A DNA stretch of 64,000 bases from Mycobacterium sp. GA-2829 (GTDB lineage: Bacteria > Actinomycetota > Actinomycetes > Mycobacteriales > Mycobacteriaceae): assembly GCF_001499965.1 (NCBI RefSeq), contig NZ_LQIT01000002.1, forward strand, positions 62,001 through 126,000, given 5' to 3'. Every line of letters starts with the position of its first letter. The first letter of the stretch is position 1. Shown here piece after piece: positions 20,678 through 29,507 of this stretch. The translations under genes were made by a program, and so were the position numbers. The notes below the pieces were generated by a model that saw only the letters and a program-made list of their open reading frames with translations, did not search any database and was not told where the DNA came from.

Positions 20678-21996
20678 GGAACGGCCGGCTGTGGTGGCTG
20701 TCGCCGGCCGGTGTCACGCTCACGGTGGCGGCCATCGCGATCACCCTGACCGCGGTGGTGAGTGACGAGCGCTTCCGCACGCTGTGGAAGACGCCGAAAT
20801 CGATCACCGAATCGATGCTGCTGCTGATGTTCTGCGGAGCACTGGCCATGGCGCTCGGTGCGCTGCTCGTCGGAGCGATCCGACCCACCCGCGCCCCCGC
20901 GGGACCGTGGCCCGATCTGCCTGATTCGGTGATGTCGGGCCTGCAGCGGATCAGTACCGCGCTCGTCGCCCTGACGATGGTCGGCTACGCGGGCTTCGGA
21001 TACCTCATCCTGCGCGCCGGTATCGGGTGGTCGGATCTGGCCGGTGCGGCCGGATACGACGGTGCGACGCCGATCAAGGAAGCGGTCGGCACCGTGCCCG
21101 GCGTCACCACGATGACGCAGTTCGGCATCGCGTCGGTGATCGTCTCGACCGTCGTTCTGGCACAGCGCTTCGACCGCGCGGAGCTGGCCAAGCTGCTGGT
21201 CGTGCTGGGGGCGGCCGTCCCGCGGGCCTACATCTTCACCGAGCGGCTGGCCATCCTGGAGCTGGTGGTGCCGATCGCGGTGCTCGTCTGCTTCCGGGCC
21301 GCGCAGTCACCGCGCTGGCTGCGGCCACTGCGTTACCTTCCGCTGTTCGCGATTCCCGCGGTGCTGCTGTTCTTCTCGGTCTTCGAGTACTTCCGCAGCT
21401 GGGAGTTCTTCCGCTCGACCGGGCAGAGTTTCTGGCAGTTCTCCACCGAACGCGTGGCCGGGTACTACGCGACGGCACTCAACAACGGCTACCTCGAGTA
21501 CACGCACCTCAACGTGCCGACGCGCAGGCCGCTCACGACGCTGCAATTCCTGTGGGACGCACCGGGTGTGCGCAATATCGGTCTTTACGACCAGCTCGCG
21601 GGCCGGTTTCCCGGGCGCAACGGGCCCGTACAGGACGCCGATTACGGGTTCGTCCTGCAGCACTACGGCAATCTCGAGTTCAACAACTCCTCCGGTTACG
21701 CCGTCCCGTTCCTCGACTACGGCCCCGCAGGCGGGCTGGTGTACTTCCTGATCGTCGGGGTGGTCGCCGGTCTGCTCTACCGTGCTTTCCGCGAGGGCCG
21801 CCCCGCGGGTCTGCTCCTGTACCCGGTGCTCTTCGTCGGCCTGCTCGAACTGCCGCGCTACATGCACTGGACCCAGGGCCGCGCGTTCCCCGCGATGGTG
21901 GTGTTGGTGGGCATCGCGATCTGGATGCACCGGGCCCTCCGCGATGCCCGGGTCGGTGACGCCCTCAGCGCACGGGTTCCGGCGACCGTGATGTGA
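20674..21996 (+). CDS. Wzy-like O-antigen/oligosaccharide repeat polymerase
   Basis: A 440-residue membrane protein with about eleven helices and a large hydrophilic loop (about residues 250-345) between helices. Such a loop is typical of Wzy polymerases, which join repeat units at the outer face. Arg-rich positions ERLAILE and the DYGPAGG/LPRYMHWTQGR segments resemble actinobacterial oligosaccharide polymerases. Wzy proteins are poorly conserved, so the call rests on topology and the adjacent Wzx and Wzz. The TTG start at 20674 lies in TTGA over the Wzz stop. Confidence 0.68.
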   Translation: MRNGRLWWLSPAGVTLTVAAIAITLTAVVSDERFRTLWKTPKSITESMLLLMFCGALAMALGALLVGAIRPTRAPAGPWPDLPDSVMSGLQRISTALVALTMVGYAGFGYLILRAGIGWSDLAGAAGYDGATPIKEAVGTVPGVTTMTQFGIASVIVSTVVLAQRFDRAELAKLLVVLGAAVPRAYIFTERLAILELVVPIAVLVCFRAAQSPRWLRPLRYLPLFAIPAVLLFFSVFEYFRSWEFFRSTGQSFWQFSTERVAGYYATALNNGYLEYTHLNVPTRRPLTTLQFLWDAPGVRNIGLYDQLAGRFPGRNGPVQDADYGFVLQHYGNLEFNNSSGYAVPFLDYGPAGGLVYFLIVGVVAGLLYRAFREGRPAGLLLYPVLFVGLLELPRYMHWTQGRAFPAMVVLVGIAIWMHRALRDARVGDALSARVPATVM

Positions 21997-22007
21997 CGGC
22001 GCCGCCG

Positions 22008-23072
22008 TCAGCGGTGCAGCGCCACAACAGATTCCACACCGAGCCAGGCCAGCAGCGCATCGGCGGACGCCTGCCAGGAGAAGCGCCGGGCGTTGTCATG
22101 CCCCCGCTCGCGCAGCCGCTGAACAATATCCGGTTGCGTCTCCACCTCGTCGAGCCGCACCAGCAGATCGTTCGTGTCGTCCGGGTCGAAATAGAGGGCG
22201 CCCTGGCCACCGACCTCGGGTAGCGACGCGGCCGAGGAGCTGATCACCGGGCAACCCAGCACCTGGGCCTCCAACAGGGGTAGCCCGAAACCCTCGTATC
22301 TCGACGGGAACACCAGCGCCCGCGAATTGCGGTACAGCCACGCGAGTTCGGCATCGGTCAGCCGGCCGGCCACCGTCGCCGCCGGACCCAGTTCGGAGAT
22401 CGCGGAGAACACGCGGTCGCCACCGGCCGCCCCGACCACGACCACGCGCCGCCCGGATGCGGTCAGCGCCGCCACCGTACCGGTGAGGTTCTTGTGCCGG
22501 GCGAGGGTGCCCACGACGAGGTACTGGTCGCCGTCGACGTCGAGGTCGGGCCGCACCGTTACGATGTTTGCCAACCCGTCTGCAGCGCAGGGAATCACGA
22601 GGAACCGACGCCGGTCGACGTGCAGCACCGCGGCCAGCTCACCCGCGCTGAACTCCGAGACGGTGACGACCTGACGGGCCGTGCGGGCGAGCAGCAGGTA
22701 CATCACGAAGTAGAACGCGACGAAGACGGGGCGGAAGGTGCGCGGATACCGGAACGCGGTCGCGTCGTGCATGGTGACCAGCTGGCACCGCTTGAGAAGC
22801 GGTGCGGGACCGGCGAAGTTGAGCAGCAGCCGGCCCGCCGTGGCCAGCGGCAGGTACAACTGTTCGAACACCACACCGCCCACCGGTGCGTGCCGGAACT
22901 CCACCCGCGGACGCCCGGTCGCCCACTCGGGCGCGTCGACCCCCTTGGGCAGGTGCAGCACCACGTCCACCGCACCGGAGGTCACCAGCCCGCGCACCAT
23001 CTCGGTGGCATAGCGCTGCGTGCCGGTCAGCGGCTGCGCCAACCACTTCCCGTTGACGTGCACCGCGGTCAT
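22008..23072 (-). CDS. family 4 glycosyltransferase
   Basis: A 354-residue GT-B enzyme: an N-terminal acceptor domain (TGTQRYATEMV, MHDATAFRYP, VTVSEFSAGEL) and a C-terminal nucleotide-sugar domain with VGTLARHKN, SRALVFPSRYEGFGLPLLEA and SSSAASLPEVGG, including the EGFGLPxxE motif. The N-terminal NGKWLAQPLTGTQRYA is typical of enzymes near mannosyltransferase WbaZ/MtfB. It probably adds a sugar to the lipid-linked repeat unit in the cytoplasm. Its ATG overlaps the stop of the next GT4 gene upstream by four bases. Confidence 0.87.
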   Translation of the reverse strand: MTAVHVNGKWLAQPLTGTQRYATEMVRGLVTSGAVDVVLHLPKGVDAPEWATGRPRVEFRHAPVGGVVFEQLYLPLATAGRLLLNFAGPAPLLKRCQLVTMHDATAFRYPRTFRPVFVAFYFVMYLLLARTARQVVTVSEFSAGELAAVLHVDRRRFLVIPCAADGLANIVTVRPDLDVDGDQYLVVGTLARHKNLTGTVAALTASGRRVVVVGAAGGDRVFSAISELGPAATVAGRLTDAELAWLYRNSRALVFPSRYEGFGLPLLEAQVLGCPVISSSAASLPEVGGQGALYFDPDDTNDLLVRLDEVETQPDIVQRLRERGHDNARRFSWQASADALLAWLGVESVVALHR

Positions 23073-24127
23073 CGGCGGCCTCCCGCATAGGGGCCGTAGA
23101 GCTCCTTGAGCGCGACCTGCTGGCTGCCGTCGCAGTTGTCGGCGAACGCGACCCTTGTGGCGTCACGGGCGGCGGCGCGCGCGTGGCCGGTGCCCAGCCC
23201 CGACAGCACACCGCCGAGATCGTAAGGGGCGTCGATGGTCAGCGGCAGCGACAGACCGTGGAGGTAGGGGCGGGTGCGGGCCACGACCGGCAGTCCTGCG
23301 GCGTTCGCCTCGAGGATCGAGATCGGCAGCCCCTCCCATGCTGCGGTGTGCAGGTACACGTCGCCGCGGGCGAGTTCGGCCAGCGCCTGCGACCTCGGCA
23401 GCCACCCGGTGACCTCGATGTCGCGCTCGGCCAGGTAGCGCACGCAGTCGGCGTCGCCGTCACCGACCCACAGCGCGCGCAGGTCCGGATGGGTGATCCT
23501 GGCGTGTACCACCGCGTCGGCGAAGAAATACGGATCCTTCTGCGGCCCGAGCCTGCCGTTGCCCACGATGAGCAACCCCGCCGCCGGATCACCGCTCGAG
23601 GCGACCGAGACCGGCCCGGCCACGTTCGGCACCGTCACCACCCGGGGCCGCGTCACCGGCCACCGCGACAACGCCGCCTCCCGCGGTGAGCAGACGGCGT
23701 AGCTGCTGGTGTTGAACGACAGCAGCCACTCGGCGGCTCGGAACGCCGCGCGCACCGGCCATCCGACGTCGCGGCGTTCGAACGCGTAGCAGTGCGGTGA
23801 GTACACGATGGGGCGGGCGGCCGACCGGCGCAGCGCGACACGGGCGTACACGCCACCCTTGCTGGAGTGGGTGTGCACGACGACCGGTCCGGGCACGCTC
23901 GCGGCGTACCGGCGGAGGAACCGCAGGCGGGCGAGATGACCGTCGGGCAGTTCGGCGACCTCGGCGAAGCCGACGAATTCCGCTGGGCTGACCGACGCTT
24001 CGGCGCGACGCGCGTAGACCAGCCGGTGCTGGGCCGAGGGATAGTTGCGCACGTAGTCGCGGATCGCTGCGGCGGTGCCGCTGGCGAACGACTCGGTCAC
24101 GTGCACGACGGTGAATGTTTGTGTCAC
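23069..24127 (-). CDS. family 4 glycosyltransferase, second
   Basis: A 352-residue GT-B enzyme with an N-terminal HVTESFASGTAAAI and a VVVHTHSSKGG loop. The C-terminal domain holds LLIVGNGRLGPQKDP, WVGDGDADCVRYL and TAAWEGLPISILEANA, the EGLPxxxLEA donor-binding motif. It resembles WecH/TuaC-type capsule enzymes that begin with the 'TESFASG' motif. GTG at 24127 is chosen because GAGGAG lies just upstream; the in-frame start at 24175 adds a non-conserved tail. It lies between the other GT4 and the beta-helix gene, on the same strand with short gaps. Confidence 0.87.
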   Translation of the reverse strand: MTQTFTVVHVTESFASGTAAAIRDYVRNYPSAQHRLVYARRAEASVSPAEFVGFAEVAELPDGHLARLRFLRRYAASVPGPVVVHTHSSKGGVYARVALRRSAARPIVYSPHCYAFERRDVGWPVRAAFRAAEWLLSFNTSSYAVCSPREAALSRWPVTRPRVVTVPNVAGPVSVASSGDPAAGLLIVGNGRLGPQKDPYFFADAVVHARITHPDLRALWVGDGDADCVRYLAERDIEVTGWLPRSQALAELARGDVYLHTAAWEGLPISILEANAAGLPVVARTRPYLHGLSLPLTIDAPYDLGGVLSGLGTGHARAAARDATRVAFADNCDGSQQVALKELYGPYAGGRR

Positions 24128-24149
24128 GGTGCTCCTCTGAGTCGGCCGG

Positions 24150-25262
24150 TCAACGGACGTCGACCGGTCTGCCATCGGCGGTGAAGTCGGAAGTCTGGAC
24201 GGATCCGGCGGGGGCCTTGACGAGCAGCGGCTGGAGATCGCTGTCGCGCAGTTGGATTCGGTCGAGTCGGATACCGTCGATGCGGCCGGGACCGGCCACC
24301 ACGGCGACGTTGCGTTGCGCGGTCGGCGCGGTCGCGGTGACCGTCAGGTCGGAGATCGCGACGTCGGTCACCGACTGCCCGGCCCGGCCGGCGTAGACCA
24401 TCACCGCACCGTGCACGACCGCCGGATCGGTGTTGGCCCCGGCGATCGTGCCGCCGGATACCCGCACGCCGGTGACCGAGCCGGTGAAGTACGGGGGGCC
24501 CTCGGAGGCGATGTACACACCGGCTCCGCTGGTCCGCGCCACCGCGATGTCGCGGACCGTCACATCGCGTCCGCCGACCACGGAGATGCCGCGGCCCCAC
24601 CGGGTCCCCTCGACGACTGCCCCGGTGACGGTGATCCCGCGGCACGGGTTCTCGGTGCCGTAGGACACCACGGCGACGCCATCGTCGCCGGTGCGTTCGG
24701 TGCGCGGCCGGTCGACGACGCCGTCGGACGCGCCGTTGGTCATGTGGATGCCGTCGGCGAGGGTGTCGCGGACGGTCACGCCGGTGAGCCGGAAGTCGTG
24801 GGCGCCGTCGACGAACACCCCCGCGGCCGCCGAACCGTCGACCGTCACGTCGGTGAGGGTGACCCCGTCGCCCGCCACCACGAGTTTGTGCTCGTCGAGG
24901 TCGCCGCCGCGCGGCCCGTCGGTGGGGGCGCTCAGCGTGAGGTCGGCCAATGACACCCCGGGTGCATCGATCTGCACCGCCGATGTCTCGGCGTTCGTCG
25001 CAGCGAGAGTCGCGCCGTCGCCGTCGATGCGGACACCGGGCACCGTGATGCGGAGGACAGCGGCGTGGAAGTACGTGCGCGGCTCGAGACGGAGGGTGTC
25101 GCCGGGCCGGAGCCCGTCGAGTCGTGCCTGTAGCGCGGCGGTTTCGTCCGGCGGTGCGCTGTGGGCGGCCTGTACGCCGACGACCGTCAGCGCGAGCGCG
25201 ACCACGGCGGTGACGAGCACCGCGGCCGCTCGCCGTCGGCCGGTGTCATGCCGCGGACGCAC
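24150..25262 (-). CDS. secreted right-handed beta-helix protein
   Basis: About 370 residues. A basic start and hydrophobic stretch AAAVLVTAVVALALTVVG form a signal peptide or anchor. The remainder is a parallel beta-helix of pectate-lyase type, with many strand repeats of the form ITVTGAVVEG, VTVRDIAVARTSGAGV and VSLADLTLSAP. Similar proteins act on polysaccharides as lyases, epimerases or depolymerases, or bind them. No catalytic residues can be assigned by eye. GTG 25262 with GGGAG upstream is the preferred start and overlaps the deacetylase end by 17 bases. Placement beside a deacetylase suggests periplasmic editing of the cluster's glycan. Confidence 0.75.
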   Translation of the reverse strand: MRPRHDTGRRRAAAVLVTAVVALALTVVGVQAAHSAPPDETAALQARLDGLRPGDTLRLEPRTYFHAAVLRITVPGVRIDGDGATLAATNAETSAVQIDAPGVSLADLTLSAPTDGPRGGDLDEHKLVVAGDGVTLTDVTVDGSAAAGVFVDGAHDFRLTGVTVRDTLADGIHMTNGASDGVVDRPRTERTGDDGVAVVSYGTENPCRGITVTGAVVEGTRWGRGISVVGGRDVTVRDIAVARTSGAGVYIASEGPPYFTGSVTGVRVSGGTIAGANTDPAVVHGAVMVYAGRAGQSVTDVAISDLTVTATAPTAQRNVAVVAGPGRIDGIRLDRIQLRDSDLQPLLVKAPAGSVQTSDFTADGRPVDVR

Positions 25263-26199
25263 GGCGGCTCCCGGCTCCGAGTGTGTGGACAATGTGTTCG
25301 CCGGTGCCCAACACCGTGAAATGGCGCTGCATCGTCGCGATCACCCACTGCATGAACGCGTACTTCTCGCGGGCGGGTACCGACATGCCCGGGAAGAAGT
25401 CCAGGGCCGGGGCGTCGCGGCGGTCCAGCAGGTCGGTGGGGTGCAGCAGCATCGTCAACCCGATCCCGCGCAGCACGCACAACCGCACCGCGGTACGGAG
25501 GTACCCGCGGGCGACGCTCGGTGAGATGGAGTGCAGCTGAAGAAGATAGGAGCCGTGAATGGGGATCCGCAGCAGCGGCATCGTGGTCACCGGCAGTTCG
25601 GCGATCCCGGTGGCCGTCCGGTGCGCGCGCAGCGGCAGCGCCGCCTGCCGCACTCCGCCGAACAGGTGCGCACGCTCCTTGCGCTGCTCGGCGGTCAGCC
25701 GGGTGGTGCGGAAGTGGTGCGCCCGGGCCAGCGGTCCGATCCACGTGGGGAAGGTGCTGGCGTCGTAGGTGTATCCGCGGTCGACGAGGAGCCGTTCGAG
25801 GGTGGGACTGGTGCTGTAGCCGGGGCCGCGGAACCCCGTCGGCGCCGGCGCGCCCGCCGCGATGATCGCGGCGTGGGTGCGATCGATCTCGGCGGCGAGG
25901 TCGTCGACGTGGTAGCGCTGCAGCCACGGCTCGTGTTCGTAGGAGTGGTTGCCGATCTCGTGCCCGGCAGCGGCGAACGCGCGCACCGCCGCGGCCCCGT
26001 CGTCGCGGTCGGCGTCCGCGCCGATCACGAAAACCGTTGACCGCAAGCCGGCTTCGCCGAGGAAGTCGACGATCCGTGGTGTCGCCACCGGGAGATAACT
26101 CGGCCGCGATTCCCAGTCCGGGTCGCCGTGGGTCTTGAGGAACGACCACACGTTGTCGAGATCGAACGAGACACTGGCGACTGCGGGCGATTTGGTCAT
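25246..26199 (-). CDS. polysaccharide deacetylase (NodB/CE4 type)
   Basis: A 317-residue NodB-homology enzyme. The catalytic base aspartates are in SVSFDLDNVW, the metal-binding pair in EIGNHSYEHEP (HxxxH), the arginine loop in GFRGPGYSTS and the late histidine in LLHPTDLLD. So the active site looks complete. The family removes N- or O-acetyl groups from glycans. I see no signal peptide, so it may act on a lipid-linked precursor at the inner face. ATG 26199 overlaps the transporter stop by four bases. UDP-N-acetyl sugar supply by the nearby WecB makes an N-acetylated hexosamine a plausible substrate. Confidence 0.85.
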   Translation of the reverse strand: MTKSPAVASVSFDLDNVWSFLKTHGDPDWESRPSYLPVATPRIVDFLGEAGLRSTVFVIGADADRDDGAAAVRAFAAAGHEIGNHSYEHEPWLQRYHVDDLAAEIDRTHAAIIAAGAPAPTGFRGPGYSTSPTLERLLVDRGYTYDASTFPTWIGPLARAHHFRTTRLTAEQRKERAHLFGGVRQAALPLRAHRTATGIAELPVTTMPLLRIPIHGSYLLQLHSISPSVARGYLRTAVRLCVLRGIGLTMLLHPTDLLDRRDAPALDFFPGMSVPAREKYAFMQWVIATMQRHFTVLGTGEHIVHTLGAGSRRASAA

Positions 26200-27050
26200 C
26201 GGGCGTTCCCCTGGGCGATCGGTTGGTCGGAGGGTGCGGTGGTGGTGACGACGGTGCCGACCCGGGCCATGGCCAGCACGCCGCCGACGATGAGGACCAG
26301 ACCTGCGCCGAACCACGATGCGCGGCCCGGGGCGATCTGGTCACCGACCAGGGCAATGCCCGCGACGGATGCGACCACCATCGTGACGGCGTCCATCGCC
26401 GAACCGGCCGCCGTCGTCGATCCCCGCTGCAGTGCCGCGGCGAGCAGGAATTGGCCCACCCCGGCCGCCGCCAGTGTCAGCCAGGTCAGTGGGCTCAGCG
26501 GCAGGGCCGTCCACTCGAGCGATGGCAGCGGACGGCTTGCGACGGCCAGGACCGCGAACGCGGCCCCGGCCAGGCCGGCCAGTGGTACCGCTCCGCGCAT
26601 CCGCCACGCGGTCGGCGCCAGCGCGACGCAGGCCAGCAGCAGCACGCTCAGGACCCAGCCGGTCACCGGCGGGACGGACGTGATGCGGGACGGTTCGGCG
26701 GCGCCGGCGAGCAGTGCCAGCGCGACGGTCAGGGTGGCGAGGACGGCCATCTCGCGTCGGGTGACCGGCCAGCCGAAGAGGGTGGCGCCCAGTACGGCCG
26801 CAACCCCGACGGCCGCACAGGCGGCCGCCTGTACGAGGTACACCGGCAGCGTGCCGCGAGCGTAGAAGGCGAACAAGAAGCCGGCGACCTGCGCGGCGAA
26901 GCCGGCCGCGTAGCGGGGGTCGCTGAGCAGTCGCGTGACCAGACCAGAAACGGCATTGCTATCGCAAACGCGGCGAGCAGCCGAACTTTGCAGGATCAGC
27001 CCAGCTGCGTACGAAACGGTTGACAACACGAGCAGGACATACGCGAACAT
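26196..27050 (-). CDS. DMT-superfamily (EamA-like) membrane transporter
   Basis: A 284-residue polytopic protein of about nine to ten helices, with two halves of similar layout, as in drug/metabolite transporters. Segments such as GFAAQVAGFLFAFYARGTLPVYLVQ and VGQFLLAAALQRGSTTAAG resemble small multidrug and Arn-type sugar-lipid flippases. In a glycan cluster it could move a lipid-linked sugar or donor. This is inference. ATG 27050 is preceded by AGGTG. It is the first gene of the minus-strand unit DMT-deacetylase-beta-helix-GT4-GT4 and is divergent from wecB. Confidence 0.75.
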   Translation of the reverse strand: MFAYVLLVLSTVSYAAGLILQSSAARRVCDSNAVSGLVTRLLSDPRYAAGFAAQVAGFLFAFYARGTLPVYLVQAAACAAVGVAAVLGATLFGWPVTRREMAVLATLTVALALLAGAAEPSRITSVPPVTGWVLSVLLLACVALAPTAWRMRGAVPLAGLAGAAFAVLAVASRPLPSLEWTALPLSPLTWLTLAAAGVGQFLLAAALQRGSTTAAGSAMDAVTMVVASVAGIALVGDQIAPGRASWFGAGLVLIVGGVLAMARVGTVVTTTAPSDQPIAQGNAR

Positions 27051-27131
27051 CGTGTACACCTGCGCTTTCGAGTCGTCGTGGCCAGCTCGTGAGAATGTCG
27101 TCCGCAATCGCGGTCAACTTTGCTAAGCGAA

Positions 27132-27161
27132 TTTACAACACTTCACTGCATCCGGCATAGT
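27132..27161 (+). promoter_or_regulatory. sigma-A-like promoter of wecB, probably leaderless
   Basis: TTTACA (27132-27137) and CATAGT (27156-27161) are 18 bases apart and match five and four of six consensus positions. The GTG start of wecB lies six bases after the -10, so the transcript probably begins at the start codon. The upstream CGAATTTACAA is shared with the spacer at 4550-4560. Confidence 0.45.
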
Positions 27162-27167
27162 GGGCGC

Positions 27168-28322
27168 GTGACCGAAGTTCACCTGGTAGCAGGAACCCGC
27201 CCCGAGGCCATCAAACTGGCGCCGCTGGTGCCCGCACTACGGGCGCAGGGCATGACGCCGGTGTTCGTCGCCAGCGGGCAGCATCCGACGATGGTTCATC
27301 AGGCGCTCGCCGCGTTCGGGCTCGAACCCGACGTCACGCTGCGCATCGACCGTGGCAGCGGCGGTCAGGCCGAACTCATGGCCGCGCTCACCGCGAGACT
27401 CGAAACGCACTGGGCGCGAACGCCACCCGATGCGGTGGTGGTGCAGGGCGATACGACCACCGTGCTGGCCGCGGCGATGGTGGCGTTCTGGGCGCAGCTG
27501 CCGATCGCCCATGTGGAGGCGGGTCTGCGCAGCCATGATCTGTCGGCGCCGTTCCCCGAGGAGGGCAACCGCCGACTCGTCGGGCAGATCAGTCGGTTGC
27601 ATCTGGCGCCCACCGCCGAGGCGCGGGCCAACCTCGAACGGGAGGGCGCCCAGCCCGACCACATCGTGGTCACCGGCAACACCGTGATCGACGCGGTGCT
27701 CGGGATCGCTGCGCGCGGGGAACCGATCGGCGATCCGCGGGTGTCCGGTTTCGTCGCGCGGGCGCGGTCGGGTGCCAGCAGGTTGGTGCTGGTGACCGCG
27801 CACCGTCGCGAATCCTGGGGTGAGCCGCTCGACCGGGTGCTCAGCGCGGTGCTGCTGCTGCTCGACAAGTACTCCGACGTCGAGGTGGTGCTGCCTGCGC
27901 ACCCGAATCCCGCGGTGGCGCAACAGGTTCGGGCCGCGCTCGGGGCCCATCCGCGGGTGCTGGTCACTGAACCCCTCGCGTATCCGGTGCTCGTCGCGAC
28001 GCTGGCGGCGGCCACCCTGGTGCTGTCGGACTCCGGCGGCATCCAGGAGGAGGCGCCCAGCTTCGGCGTCCCGGTGATCGTCCTGCGCGAGGTCACGGAA
28101 CGGATGGAGGCGGTGCACGCCGGATGTGCGGTGCTCGTCGGCACGGACCGTGACGCGGTGCTCGCCCATGCGTGCCGACTACTCGACGATCCCGACGAGC
28201 GGGCGGCGATGGTGGCCAGGGGTAACCCGTTCGGGGACGGGGAGGCCGCGCAGCGGTGCGCCGCGGCGATCGCCTGGATGCTCGGCCGCGCCGAGCGGTT
28301 ACCGGCGGAGTTTCGCTTCTGA
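27168..28322 (+). CDS. wecB: UDP-N-acetylglucosamine 2-epimerase (non-hydrolysing)
   Basis: A 384-residue epimerase that interconverts UDP-GlcNAc and UDP-ManNAc, supplying ManNAc or its uronate for surface glycans. Hallmarks: GTRPEAIKLAPL at the N-terminus, VQGDTTTVLAAAM, HVEAGLRSHD, VTAHRRESWG and the uridine-binding LSDSGGIQEEAP. The GTG start fits the leaderless promoter just upstream. It is divergent from the transporter-deacetylase unit and marks the right end of the accessory glycan cluster. I see no UDP-ManNAc dehydrogenase in the window. Confidence 0.92.
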   Translation: MTEVHLVAGTRPEAIKLAPLVPALRAQGMTPVFVASGQHPTMVHQALAAFGLEPDVTLRIDRGSGGQAELMAALTARLETHWARTPPDAVVVQGDTTTVLAAAMVAFWAQLPIAHVEAGLRSHDLSAPFPEEGNRRLVGQISRLHLAPTAEARANLEREGAQPDHIVVTGNTVIDAVLGIAARGEPIGDPRVSGFVARARSGASRLVLVTAHRRESWGEPLDRVLSAVLLLLDKYSDVEVVLPAHPNPAVAQQVRAALGAHPRVLVTEPLAYPVLVATLAAATLVLSDSGGIQEEAPSFGVPVIVLREVTERMEAVHAGCAVLVGTDRDAVLAHACRLLDDPDERAAMVARGNPFGDGEAAQRCAAAIAWMLGRAERLPAEFRF

Positions 28323-28625
28323 GGTCAGCGACTCCAGGGCGTGCGACATGGACTGCTGACGCGCGGGCACGGCGTTGAGCGCGTTGAACCCGTAGACGAA
28401 CGACACCATCGCAACGACGGTCCACGCATTGCCGACGACCCATTCCCAGGCGGTGCCGCTGGGGGCGGTGCCGAGCCAGTAGACCGCGATGATCAGTGCG
28501 GGGTAGCCGGAGAGGACGAAGAATCGGCCCTCGGCGCTGACGCGCCATCCGGGATGCCTGCGGTTGTGGAGATGCCAGAGGCCGAGCAACACCACGATGA
28601 TCACTGCGGTGACGGGTTCGGACAT
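28299..28625 (-). CDS. small membrane protein of unknown function
   Basis: A 108-residue protein with three hydrophobic stretches (about 5-22, 36-55 and 60-82) and a basic C-terminus. ATG 28625 has GAGGTGG at good distance, so it is very likely translated. The last 24 bases overlap the end of wecB on the other strand. No family recognised. It could belong to the glycan cluster or to the core region that follows. Confidence 0.7.
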   Translation of the reverse strand: MSEPVTAVIIVVLLGLWHLHNRRHPGWRVSAEGRFFVLSGYPALIIAVYWLGTAPSGTAWEWVVGNAWTVVAMVSFVYGFNALNAVPARQQSMSHALESLTSEAKLRR

Positions 28626-28769
28626 CGAACCACCTCTGCTCTACGGCGACATGGCACGACGGCCAGCCGTGTCGTTTCCGAAGTTACCACCGGATCGCCG
28701 CTACTCTGTTCGGCCACGTTAGGAATCACCTGAGAACTCCGGGGCCGTTGCTGTGCATCACCCGTGAGG

Positions 28770-29507
28770 TCAATCCAGCGTTCGGGTGACCTTCTCCATC
28801 GCCCTGCGACGGTCCAGTCCAGCCGGGTCCGGATGCGCCACCTGCACCAACGAACCGCCGACGGCGTAGACGGCGAGCAGGCGTGCCACGACGTCGCCGG
28901 CCGTGAGCCATTCCGCGGTGGACAGCACCCGGTCGCGCTGCTGTAAGCCCGCCCGGTCCGCGGCCTGCCGCGCGGCGGCCAGGACGTCGTCGACCGAGTC
29001 CCCGTTCAGCGCGGGCCCCGGGCTGCGCTCGGGGACGATCTGATCCCCGTGCACCCGGACCGCGGTGGCGTAGTCGGTCAGGCCCACCGGCAGGTCGGCC
29101 ACCGGCCTGCCGAACGGATCGAGCGACAACACGGCGATCTCGCCGGCGCCCACCGCGGCGTCGGCCTCGTCGATGCGGTCGGCCGTGCACAGCGCCACGT
29201 CTGCACCGTCGATAGCGCCGCCGACCGAGCCACCGACGAGCGCCTCGGCGCCGATCCACCACAGCCCGAACAGCACCGCCGCGGTCTGCCAGTGGGCGGG
29301 CAGCAGGATCGCGATCCGGCTGCCCGGTCCGGCGCCGAGTTCGTCGCGAAGCAGGTTGCCGGTCTTGGCGGCCCAGTTCGCCAGCGTCACGGCGGACACC
29401 TCGATGCGCTCGCCGGTCGCGTCGTCGTAGTAGGTGATGCTCGGACCGGCCGGATCGGAGTCGAGCAGCGGCCCGAGAAGTGCTGCGGTGACGGTCAGTT
29501 CACACAC
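28770..29507 (-). CDS. TIGR03089-type AMP-binding-like protein, Rv3268-like
   Basis: A 245-residue protein related to the N-terminal portion of acyl-CoA synthetases/AMP-binding enzymes (TIGR03089 in actinobacteria), with SITYYDDATGERIEVS, NLLRDELGAGPGSRIAILLP and a WWIGAEALVGGS segment. It lacks the ATP-binding T/SGTTG motif, so catalytic adenylation is unlikely. It sits beside lcp1 as Rv3268 does beside Rv3267. Its GTG start overlaps the lcp1 stop by 13 bases. Function unknown; a cell-envelope link is suggested only by its neighbours. Confidence 0.75.
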   Translation of the reverse strand: MCELTVTAALLGPLLDSDPAGPSITYYDDATGERIEVSAVTLANWAAKTGNLLRDELGAGPGSRIAILLPAHWQTAAVLFGLWWIGAEALVGGSVGGAIDGADVALCTADRIDEADAAVGAGEIAVLSLDPFGRPVADLPVGLTDYATAVRVHGDQIVPERSPGPALNGDSVDDVLAAARQAADRAGLQQRDRVLSTAEWLTAGDVVARLLAVYAVGGSLVQVAHPDPAGLDRRRAMEKVTRTLD

